Made by a program: the position numbers and the translations under genes. This document shows, in pieces, positions 15,457 through 22,130 of a stretch of 24,488 nucleotides of DNA. The first letter of the stretch is position 1; every line of letters starts with the position of its first letter. Below the pieces are notes generated by a model. That model ran no database searches and was not told where the DNA came from. It saw only the letters and a program-made list of their open reading frames with translations. Origin of the DNA: Prevotella sp. (lineage in GTDB: Bacteria; Bacteroidota; Bacteroidia; Bacteroidales; Bacteroidaceae); NCBI GenBank assembly GCA_016283605.1, contig JAEENF010000204.1, positions 1 to 24,488 of the forward strand, given 5' to 3'.

Positions 15457-17073
15457 TGCTTCAAAATGATCGTCATCCTCAGCGTCAATCCAGCCACAGA
15501 GTATCCGTCTTGTCCCAGGGTCAGCAAACGAGGCCTCGATCATCTTTTCCATCATCTGCTCGTCTTTTTCTTGCAGGATATAGAACGAAGTCTCGCCCTG
15601 AATATGATGTCGGATCGCTATCTCGCCTGTCACAATATTCGGCAACGTATAGACAAAAGCCGAAGGACTGGGGAAGTAGTTGTCCGGATCAGCGATAGAG
15701 GTCTGATAGTTCTTGTCGGCCTGAATCGACGAAGAGTGGTTGAAGAGAATAATAGCCGTCTCATCCTCCCGCTCATCACACCTCCTCAGGAGCAGTTCAC
15801 TGGCTACAAAACCCAGCCTGCAGAGCACGTCCATCTTATAGTATTTGGGATAGTCGCCGATATACCGTTTGTAGACCTCCGTCAGCAGCGCCCCTCCTTT
15901 TTCTTGAAGTTCCAAGGGCTTTCCGTCTATCGTCACACTCTCAGAGGTAATCTTCAGCGAAGAGAGAGGAGTGAAGAGTGAAAAGTTCCCATCAGCAGGG
16001 TAATCACAATTCCTCATTCCTAATTCCTCATTCCTAATTTTGGAAGCCATGATCGCCGCATTACCACCTCCGAAGCCGGAGATCATCTTTACGAAACGAT
16101 CTTTATCGGTAGTTTGATTTTCCGATGACAGGAGGATCTTCCCAGAAACTCCCCGTTCCTCAAAACCTTTCGTTCCCAATACCGTATGGTCATCGAGTGC
16201 AGCCATCGTGATGATGGTCTCCAGGATACCGGCAGCACCCAACGTATGTCCGAAATAGCCTTTCAACGAGTTCACAGGAACCGTATTCAATCCAGCCCGT
16301 TCTATGGCCACCGACTCCATCTGATCGTTAAACATCGTGGCTGTACCGTGGGCATTGATCTGCGCCAGACTGTCCTTTACCGCTTCGGCACCGATAGCTT
16401 CGAGAGCCAATCGTGCACCTTCACCATCCTTCGAGGGCGAACTGATATGAAAGGCGTCATTCCTGATCGCACCTGCTTCAATCGCCCACTGTCCACTGTC
16501 AACCGTCAAAATCATCGTTGCTGCAGCCTCACCCAGGTTCAGTCCCAGACGTTCCATATCGAAAGGCCTGCAGGGTTCTTCGGAAACAGCTTTCAACGAC
16601 TGGAACCCAGAGACGGTAAACTCACTCAGCACGTCTGCGCCACAGACGATAGCATAGTCATAGTCCCTATGTTCCAACAACCGCTGTGCCAGGATGATGG
16701 CCGCAACACCAGAGATACAGGCATTACAGACCACTATCGGTTCCGTAACGACACCCAGCTCCTCTGCTATGCTCTTCGCAGCATGTGCAGGTCCAGGATC
16801 CTCGTTACCCTGTGACAACACCTCAATGTTCGCCTTCGTGGTACTCAGGATCAGCACGACATTGTCTTTGCCAGGATCAATACCCGCCTCCTGTATCGCA
16901 CACTTTGCTGACTTCACCGCCATCGCCTCGAATCGGGTAAGACCCTCGCTTCTCACAATAGGGACGGTCCCTTTTGTGAGATTGACGCTACGGCCAGCCT
17001 TCACAGCCTCATAGTTCTGGGCTGTAGTCTCACCAAGCGGCGACAAGATATTATCTGTAATCTTATATATCAT
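15433..17073 (-). CDS. Beta-ketoacyl synthase with C-terminal KS-like domain
   Basis: 546 residues. Residues 1-345 are a compact ketosynthase with Cys119 in VCNACISGVAA, His242 in NAHGTAT, His276 in GHTLGAAG, and FGGGN at 334-338; all three catalytic residues are present. The N-terminal part is shorter than in FabF. Residues about 385-546 form a second domain with SPSAFVYTLPNIVTGEIAI (469-487), matching the Ketoacyl-synt_2-type motif of the other fusion protein and again lacking a Cys. Domains of this type occur in APE ketosynthases. The linker (344-373) is coded by two simple repeats (TTAGGAATGAGGAA and TTTTCACTCTTCACT). It overlaps the thioesterase gene by 11 bases. Chain extension is the likely role; which KS does priming and which elongates is not readable. 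Confidence 0.86.
   Translation of the reverse strand: MIYKITDNILSPLGETTAQNYEAVKAGRSVNLTKGTVPIVRSEGLTRFEAMAVKSAKCAIQEAGIDPGKDNVVLILSTTKANIEVLSQGNEDPGPAHAAKSIAEELGVVTEPIVVCNACISGVAAIILAQRLLEHRDYDYAIVCGADVLSEFTVSGFQSLKAVSEEPCRPFDMERLGLNLGEAAATMILTVDSGQWAIEAGAIRNDAFHISSPSKDGEGARLALEAIGAEAVKDSLAQINAHGTATMFNDQMESVAIERAGLNTVPVNSLKGYFGHTLGAAGILETIITMAALDDHTVLGTKGFEERGVSGKILLSSENQTTDKDRFVKMISGFGGGNAAIMASKIRNEELGMRNCDYPADGNFSLFTPLSSLKITSESVTIDGKPLELQEKGGALLTEVYKRYIGDYPKYYKMDVLCRLGFVASELLLRRCDEREDETAIILFNHSSSIQADKNYQTSIADPDNYFPSPSAFVYTLPNIVTGEIAIRHHIQGETSFYILQEKDEQMMEKMIEASFADPGTRRILCGWIDAEDDDHFEAELKTIEI
15971..16040. repeat. Two simple repeats inside the ketosynthase linker
   Basis: GTGAAGAGTGAAAAG at 15971-15985 belongs to the GTGAA(T/A/G)A family of the gene junctions. 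At 16009-16040, AATTCCTCATTCCT is present twice in tandem. Both fall between the two domains of the 546-residue protein and keep the frame open. Their placement in a linker suggests tolerated expansion. Confidence 0.6.
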
Positions 17074-17479
17074 ATTTGCGCTTCCATTCCAGATAGAACT
17101 CCGGATTCTCCCACACGAGGTTATACTTCATATCCATAAACACCTGTACGGAATGGCCTGTAGCGATCAGGCTCTCATCTTCCGTGTCGTAGATCTCGTA
17201 GTCAAACACGATCTTCGCGGCCTCCGTAGGTCGGTAGATGATGTCTATCCTGGGTTTCATACCATAACGGATAGGCTTTTTATAGTGGATGGTCTGTTCG
17301 ACGATAGGTGCGAAATAGCCGTGATCCAAATAACCCATGTAGCTCAGGCCGTACTTCGCCCCGAAGGCCTCACGGGCATCCTCAAAATACAGGGCGTAGG
17401 CGCCGTGCCACACCACCTGCATCATATCCACTTCACTGAATCGTATCTCTATCTCCTTCGAAGCCTTCAATTCCATCAT
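17063..17479 (-). CDS. YbgC/4-hydroxybenzoyl-CoA-type thioesterase
   Basis: 138-residue hot-dog thioesterase. The motif RFSEVDMMQVVWHGAYALYFEDARE (13-37) is the 4HBT/YbgC signature, with the catalytic Asp at D18 and the His at H25. It hydrolyses acyl-CoA or acyl-ACP in the cytosol. In APE clusters a thioesterase of this type (ApeK-like) is a regular member, thought to release or proofread chains. It is followed by the ketosynthase fusion (11-base overlap) and preceded by the acid-type dehydratase (ATGA overlap). Its sequence belongs to a different branch from the two dehydratase hot-dogs. Confidence 0.87.
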   Translation of the reverse strand: MMELKASKEIEIRFSEVDMMQVVWHGAYALYFEDAREAFGAKYGLSYMGYLDHGYFAPIVEQTIHYKKPIRYGMKPRIDIIYRPTEAAKIVFDYEIYDTEDESLIATGHSVQVFMDMKYNLVWENPEFYLEWKRKYDI

Positions 17480-17925
17480 TTCAATGCGATTTTCATTTCC
17501 GTTGTTACCAGCGTCTCACCCTCACAGGTCACCGTGGCTTTTGCCAGCGTCATACCAAAGACCTCTTCCACCACTTCCACCTTCGTCGTGATGGTCTGTC
17601 CCACTTGCGGCAGCGACAGGATCTCCAGGTTCCTCACGGCACCGATAAATCCGATCTGAATACCCTTCTGCAGGATATACTTGTTCACGAATCCTATCCT
17701 CGCCGCACAGGTCTGTGCGATATTCTCTATCAGTCCCGAGGCACTCAGATAACCTTCGTCCACGAAGATGTTCTCCGCCTTGACCAGGGTTTCTGTAGCG
17801 AAACTCTTCTCATCGATCTGTATCAGACAGCCCACCATGACAAAGGGCTCCTGCTGTGGCAGTAGCGTGTGGATGTCAATCCCCCTCAGGAATGCTTCTG
17901 TTGGCTGTTTGAAATCACTCTTCAC
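17476..17925 (-). CDS. Hot-dog dehydratase subunit with catalytic acid only (ApeP-like)
   Basis: 149 residues, hot-dog fold. LLPQQEPFVMVG (21-32) matches the first conserved block of FabZ (LPHRYPFLLVD). SGLIENIAQTCAARIG (63-78) matches the central helix with the catalytic Glu (E67). The HFPxxPVxPG block with the catalytic His is absent; the region reads NIFVDEGYLSASG. With the 122-residue His-bearing protein it probably makes a heterodimer with one complete interface site, as for ApeI and ApeP. The start is GTG at 17925, within a GTGAATAGTGAA repeat; the next in-frame ATG would delete the first conserved block. ATGA overlap with the thioesterase gene. Confidence 0.83.
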   Translation of the reverse strand: MKSDFKQPTEAFLRGIDIHTLLPQQEPFVMVGCLIQIDEKSFATETLVKAENIFVDEGYLSASGLIENIAQTCAARIGFVNKYILQKGIQIGFIGAVRNLEILSLPQVGQTITTKVEVVEEVFGMTLAKATVTCEGETLVTTEMKIALK

Positions 17926-17947
17926 TATTCACTATTCACTTTTCATT
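17917..17947. repeat. CACTATTCACT junction repeat
   Basis: Plus strand CACTCTTCACTATTCACTATTCACTTTTCAT. It occupies the gap between the LpxL-like and dehydratase genes. On the minus strand it supplies a TGA that ends the first gene and the GTG that starts the second. Confidence 0.65.
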
Positions 17948-18824
17948 TTCCCCAAAATGGGAAATAGTTATACCATTGTGTCGGATAGTATCTGACGATA
18001 CGCTCCACTTCTGCGGCATACTGCGTCGACAGCTGTTCTACCTGCGTATTGCGGGGTGCATCTTTGTCGTAGCTCAGTGGGGTGACGAAGATCTTGTATC
18101 TCCGTGTAGCCACCTTCACCACATGTACCACGATGGCCTCCAGTCCTCGTGTAGCGATAACTTTAAACGGTCCCATCGGCAGCCGCGCCTCATGGCCCAG
18201 CAACTTCACCGTAACCGCTTTCGACGACCCCCAGATTCTGTCACCAGGGATACTGACGATCTGACCGTTGCTCAGCGCACTATCGAGTTCGAAGAGGTGA
18301 CTCATATCCTCACGGATGGGGATCATCCGGATGTTCGTATGTTCAAACATCTTCATCCGATTCTCCATCACTGAGGCCTTTTCGCCGAAGAAGACGAGGG
18401 CATTAAACTTCTTGTCCTTCGCCACCAGCGAGTAGCCCGCAATCTCATAGTTGCCCACATGCGAACTCAGCTGCACAAATCCCTCAGGTTTCGTCGCCAA
18501 GGTCTGGAAGTGCTCATAGCCTTCGATGTCGATGTCGAACGTCTTGCCGGCATACATCGCAAACTTGTCGATGATGGCCTGCGCAAACATCCCATGCTGC
18601 AGATAGGTCTTCCAGAATGCAACGAGGGGAGACAGTCCGAACCGTTCACGGAAATAGCGGTAGATAAACTTGTATCCAGGCCGGAGCAGACAGGGTGGCA
18701 CAACAAACACGTATGCGAAGACATAGATGAATCTGACATCTATTCTTCGCAACAGTCCTATCAGCCAACGGTGCATCAGCCCGTTACCATAGGTCGTGCC
18801 GTCCCACTGTTTCTCAGCACTCAC
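17943..18824 (-). CDS. LpxL/HtrB-like lysophospholipid acyltransferase
   Basis: 293-residue membrane-anchored acyltransferase of the lipid A late-acyltransferase family. A hydrophobic segment at about 32-48 (FIYVFAYVFVVPPCLL) anchors it. The catalytic HX4E is SSHVGNYE (H122, E127), and a second conserved block is SIPGDRIWGSS (GDR as in LpxL). Length is normal for the family. APE clusters typically carry one such protein, which may attach acyl or polyene chains to a lipid. The start is GTG at 18824, in a TAGTGAATAGTGAG repeat; there is no ATG before M17. Gap of 9 bases to the ACP and 17 bases to the dehydratase gene. Confidence 0.85.
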   Translation of the reverse strand: MSAEKQWDGTTYGNGLMHRWLIGLLRRIDVRFIYVFAYVFVVPPCLLRPGYKFIYRYFRERFGLSPLVAFWKTYLQHGMFAQAIIDKFAMYAGKTFDIDIEGYEHFQTLATKPEGFVQLSSHVGNYEIAGYSLVAKDKKFNALVFFGEKASVMENRMKMFEHTNIRMIPIREDMSHLFELDSALSNGQIVSIPGDRIWGSSKAVTVKLLGHEARLPMGPFKVIATRGLEAIVVHVVKVATRRYKIFVTPLSYDKDAPRNTQVEQLSTQYAAEVERIVRYYPTQWYNYFPFWGK

Positions 18825-18848
18825 TATTCACTATTAACTATTCACTTT
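18818..18848. repeat. CACTATTCACTATTAACT junction repeat
   Basis: Between the first ACP gene and the LpxL-like gene. On the minus strand it encodes the last ACP residues (KVNS), gives the ACP stop codon (TAA, followed by TAG in another frame), and carries the GTG start of the LpxL-like gene. Confidence 0.65.
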
Positions 18849-19079
18849 CCCCTCGATATAGTCACAGAACTGGCTCAGCGTCGTGACGCCCTGCATCTCC
18901 TCGGGCTTGATCTTAAAGCCGAAGTTCTTCTCTACAATCACTACGATGTCTACGAAGTCCAGGCTGTCAATGCCCATATCGTCCTTCAGTTTCGCATCGT
19001 CAAAAATCTTCTCCTCGTCAATCTCGAGGTCATCGATGAGGAACGCCCTCACCTTCTCTTCAATTTCTTTTCTTTCCAT
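18834..19079 (-). CDS. Acyl carrier protein (first of three)
   Basis: 81-residue ACP with the serine at S39 in DDMGIDSLDFVDIVV, a motif closest to FabF-partner and APE-type ACPs, and an acidic helix I (LIDDLEIDEEKIF). It lies between the methyltransferase and the LpxL-like acyltransferase genes. The repeat at the downstream junction codes its last few residues. It probably serves the ketosynthase, ketoreductase and dehydratase cycle, or presents chains to the acyltransferase next to it. Confidence 0.9.
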   Translation of the reverse strand: MERKEIEEKVRAFLIDDLEIDEEKIFDDAKLKDDMGIDSLDFVDIVVIVEKNFGFKIKPEEMQGVTTLSQFCDYIEGKVNS

Positions 19080-19136
19080 TTTATTGTTTATTATTTAATT
19101 GTCTATTTGTCTAATCGTCTGCAGCGGCAGCAAATT

Positions 19137-19192
19137 CTTCACTCTTCACTTTTCACTATTCACTATTCACTTTTCACTATTCACTTTTCACT
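19137..19192. repeat. TTCACTATTCACTTTTCACT array, 56 bases
   Basis: Largest copy of the junction repeat: about eight units of TTCACT(A/T)T(T) in a row, lying between the methyltransferase and first ACP genes. The minus-strand words GTAGTGAAAAGTGAATAG encode the methyltransferase's last residues (VVKSE) and its TAG stop. It is a simple repeat with a 7-base period, not a CRISPR array. Confidence 0.75.
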
Positions 19193-20280
19193 ACAATTAT
19201 ACTGTGTCCCTGACCCAGGTGGTCGTAGATCTGCTCGATCTCCAGTCCTGACTCATGGATACACTGTGTCATATCCTCGGTGTTGTACATCTTCGAGTTG
19301 CCGTTGGCGATGGCGGTGAAATAGAGACTGGTCATCGTCAGACAGAAGGCTGCAGGCTCGAAGCGCTGACGGTCCCAGAGTGTCTCCATGATGTAGATCC
19401 TTGTCTCTGGGGTCATGGCGGCCTTTGCCCGCTTCAAGATACCCACGATCTGTTCCATCGAGAAACAGTCCAGGAACTGACTCATCCAGATGGCGTCAAG
19501 TCCACCCTCGCGTTGAGGAAACATCGCCGTCTCATCCAGCAGGTTAATGCCATAACCACCGATTCGCTCAGCCCCAGGCTTGCCCTTGACATTCTCCTGC
19601 ATCATGCCGATCTGCTGCGGCAGGTCGAGGATGGTCACCTCCACCTCAGGATCGTAGCCGACACACTGCAGCGCCCACTTTCCCGTATTGCCACCCACAT
19701 CGTAGAGTGACTTCACATGACGTTCATCAAAGATGATCTTCAGGGCCTCAGGAAACGATGAGTCACTATAGAAATGATCAAAGCCGAACCAGCTCTTCTG
19801 CACCTGCGGGGGCAGACTGGAGAGGCCTTCATACACCGTAGGCCAGTCTCCGAAATGTCGCAGTCCTTCAGGTTTGCCGTTCTTCAACGACTCCTCCAGA
19901 TGGAACCAACCTTCGTAGTTCACATCGTGGTTGAAGTCGATATTCACCCTCGTGGCGGGGTCGTTCAACAGAAACCAGCCTGTCTTCGACAGCGAGAAAC
20001 GGTCCGTCTCTGGGTCTACCAATATCGTTCCGATACAGAGCGAGGCTTCCAGGAGACACTTCACGGCATAGTCCGACAGACCCGTCTGAGCCACAATCTC
20101 CTGTCGTGTCAATCCCTTGTCAGCATCCCTCAACAGGTCGAGGATGCCCCATTTCACCATCAGTCTCGACGCCTGGAACACCACGGGTCCCCAGGCAATG
20201 AACTCCGCCAGCCGCTGTGCTTCTCTGGCTGTCAGATGTTCTTCAGTATACGCCTTCTGTAAGGCTGGTGCCAGTATCAC
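19177..20280 (-). CDS. SAM-dependent (O-)methyltransferase
   Basis: 367-residue methyltransferase of the plant/actinobacterial O-methyltransferase type. An N-terminal winged-helix dimerisation domain (about 20-105, with GILDLLRDADKGLTRQEIVAQTGLS) is followed by the SAM fold: motif I LYDVGGNTGKWA (192-203), acidic end of strand 2 VTILDLPQQIG (215-225), and a WMSQFLDCFS segment (265-274) where the family carries its catalytic region. In APE pigments the aryl head group is often methylated or O-methylated, a fit for this gene, though substrate and position cannot be read. The start is GTG at 20280 with a GTGA overlap to the gene upstream; the C-terminus runs into the GTGAA repeat. Confidence 0.85.
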   Translation of the reverse strand: MILAPALQKAYTEEHLTAREAQRLAEFIAWGPVVFQASRLMVKWGILDLLRDADKGLTRQEIVAQTGLSDYAVKCLLEASLCIGTILVDPETDRFSLSKTGWFLLNDPATRVNIDFNHDVNYEGWFHLEESLKNGKPEGLRHFGDWPTVYEGLSSLPPQVQKSWFGFDHFYSDSSFPEALKIIFDERHVKSLYDVGGNTGKWALQCVGYDPEVEVTILDLPQQIGMMQENVKGKPGAERIGGYGINLLDETAMFPQREGGLDAIWMSQFLDCFSMEQIVGILKRAKAAMTPETRIYIMETLWDRQRFEPAAFCLTMTSLYFTAIANGNSKMYNTEDMTQCIHESGLEIEQIYDHLGQGHSIIVVKSE

Positions 20281-20897
20281 TTTGTCTCTGCTTTTACAAA
20301 ATCTAAAACTTCTTTGGCCACCGTTTTAAAGAGAAGTGCCATACGACGACCAAAGGTGGGGAGTTTCATGTCCATAGTCCGCTGTGACATTCCACGGAGG
20401 TCATTGATGTCGAGTGTGCAAATAGTCTTGCCAGAAGCATCCTTGACATCAAGTGTACCACGTATGATAGCACCACCAGCCTTCTTGCCGAAGCCCCATA
20501 CTGCTGCGCTACCACTACCAAAGTCGATATAATCGATATTCACGATGACTTGGTAGTCACCACTAGTGCCGTCCACCATCTTTAAACAGTTCTTGCCCTC
20601 GTTCCAACGCTCAATGAAGAACGCCCGGCATTCCGGCACATGCTTCGACTCCCAATTCTCGGCTGTCACGGGGTCTGTCTCTTCCAGATGAGTCCGCATC
20701 AGTTTGTCAGTCAGCTCATTTTTGCTGAGATTCGCAATCTTAGCCTTTGAGAAATCCAGCTTCAGCGTGGCTGTCTTGCCACTCTGTACGAATACGTTCA
20801 CATCGCCACTCTTCACGGCAACAGCCGACTTGGCATTCGCTGTTACTGCCATCATCATCAGGAGTAGCGTCATCATCATTAACTTTTTCATAAGCAT
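20277..20897 (-). CDS. Exported protein of unknown function (DUF4410-like appearance)
   Basis: 206 residues; I do not recognise it securely. The signal peptide is unusually Met-rich (eight Met in the first 16 residues) and ends TANA-KS near residue 23, with no lipobox. The mature part has beta-rich stretches, with a Gly-rich GSGSAAVWGFGKKAGG block and GTLDVKDASGKTICTLDI followed by an amphipathic helix (FGRRMALLFKTVAKEVLDFV). This looks like the DUF4410-type layout of outer-membrane-associated proteins, a weak resemblance. The gene lies between a ketosynthase gene (9-base gap) and the methyltransferase gene (GTGA overlap). An ATG two codons downstream could also be the start. Confidence 0.75.
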   Translation of the reverse strand: MLMKKLMMMTLLLMMMAVTANAKSAVAVKSGDVNVFVQSGKTATLKLDFSKAKIANLSKNELTDKLMRTHLEETDPVTAENWESKHVPECRAFFIERWNEGKNCLKMVDGTSGDYQVIVNIDYIDFGSGSAAVWGFGKKAGGAIIRGTLDVKDASGKTICTLDINDLRGMSQRTMDMKLPTFGRRMALLFKTVAKEVLDFVKAETK

Positions 20898-20906
20898 CTG
20901 AATTTA

Positions 20907-22130
20907 TTATTTTACTTTTTTTATGACCAGTGCCGAGTTCGTGCCACCGAAGCCGAAGCTGTTGCTCAGCACGGTGTTCACCTCCATGTCAACGGTCTTC
21001 GCCGTCAGGTTCAGCTTCTCCGAATACTCATCGGGATTCTCGAAGTTGATGTTCGGTGCCACGAAGTTGTTCTGCATCATCAGGATGCTGTACACGATCT
21101 CCGAGGCGCCTGCCATCCAGCACTCATGACCCGTCATCGACTTGGTCGAGCTGATCAGTGCGCGCTGTCCTGCAAACATCCTGCCCAGCGCCATCGCCTC
21201 ATACATGTCACCCTGCGGTGTCGAGGTGGCGTGGGCGTTAATATAGTCGATGTCGTCGAGTTCCACACCAGCATCCTTGATGGCCCGTGTCATCGCAATC
21301 ACACTACCGTTGTCGCTGGGTTCCGAGATGCCACCACCGTTGCTCGAGAAACCATAGCCCACCACCTCCGCGAGTATCGTGGCTCCACGGGCGATGGCGT
21401 GGTCGTAGTCCTCTAGCACGAGCGCTGCAGCGCCACCACTGGGAATCAGTCCGTCGCGGTCCTTATCGAAAGGTCTGCTGGCCTTCGTGGGTTCGTCCAT
21501 CCTTACCGAGAAGGCGTTGAGCGCGTCGAACGAGGCCATCGAGTAGTAGTTCGTCTCCTGGGCGCCGCCGCAGAGCACCATATCCTGCAGTCCCTGACGG
21601 ATGAGCATATAGCCCAGTCCTATCGAGTGACTACCACTCGCACAGGCGGCACTGATGGTGAAGTTCACGCCACGGAGATGGAAGATGGTACTCATGTTCA
21701 TATTCACCGTCGAGTTCATCGACTGGAAGATGAGGCCGTAGCCCAGCATCGCCGAGTCGTGCTTCTCGTCCATGATCTTCGACGACTCGATGACGGGCTT
21801 GGCCGACGAGTCGTTGCCGAAGATACATCCCACCTCGTTCTGTCTGAGGTATTCATCCGTGATCTGTGCCTGTTCGAAAGCCTGTCGCGAGGCCATGTAG
21901 GCGTACTGTGCTTCTTCGCTCATGCCGGCACGCGTATGACGGTCCAGCATCTGTTTGGTGATCACCGGTGTCTCCACGATACCCGTCAGTCCTGAGCGGT
22001 AACCGTAGGTCAGTCGGTCTTTATCCAGTCCGATACCTGATTTCCCTTGATACAATGACTCTTTCACGGTCGCCAGATCCGTACCCAGACACGACCATAT
22101 TCCCATTCCTGTTATTACAACTCTTCTCAT
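20907..22130 (-). CDS. FabF-type beta-ketoacyl-ACP synthase (stand-alone)
   Basis: 407 residues, full-length FabF layout. Cys163 in ISAACASGSHSIG, His300 in NAHATSTPQGD, His335 in SMTGHECWMAG, FGFGGTN at 392-398. All catalytic residues are present, so it is an active condensing enzyme rather than a chain-length factor. It follows the ketoreductase gene with an ATGA overlap, a KR-KS pair also found in APE clusters (as for ApeQ and ApeO/R types). It is the only ketosynthase here without an added C-terminal domain. Its codon use is more GC-rich than that of the later genes, as is the ketoreductase's. Confidence 0.9.
   Translation of the reverse strand: MRRVVITGMGIWSCLGTDLATVKESLYQGKSGIGLDKDRLTYGYRSGLTGIVETPVITKQMLDRHTRAGMSEEAQYAYMASRQAFEQAQITDEYLRQNEVGCIFGNDSSAKPVIESSKIMDEKHDSAMLGYGLIFQSMNSTVNMNMSTIFHLRGVNFTISAACASGSHSIGLGYMLIRQGLQDMVLCGGAQETNYYSMASFDALNAFSVRMDEPTKASRPFDKDRDGLIPSGGAAALVLEDYDHAIARGATILAEVVGYGFSSNGGGISEPSDNGSVIAMTRAIKDAGVELDDIDYINAHATSTPQGDMYEAMALGRMFAGQRALISSTKSMTGHECWMAGASEIVYSILMMQNNFVAPNINFENPDEYSEKLNLTAKTVDMEVNTVLSNSFGFGGTNSALVIKKVK

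Noticed and set aside
19137..19192. Possible CRISPR array
   Set aside because: The unit is 7 bases with no spacers of unique sequence and no cas genes; it is a simple repeat.
18459..19319. Plus-strand open frame of 286 codons
   Set aside because: Antisense of the LpxL-like, ACP and methyltransferase genes. Its middle is translation of the TTCACT repeat (SLFTIHYSLFTIHF), so it is an artefact of the repeat.
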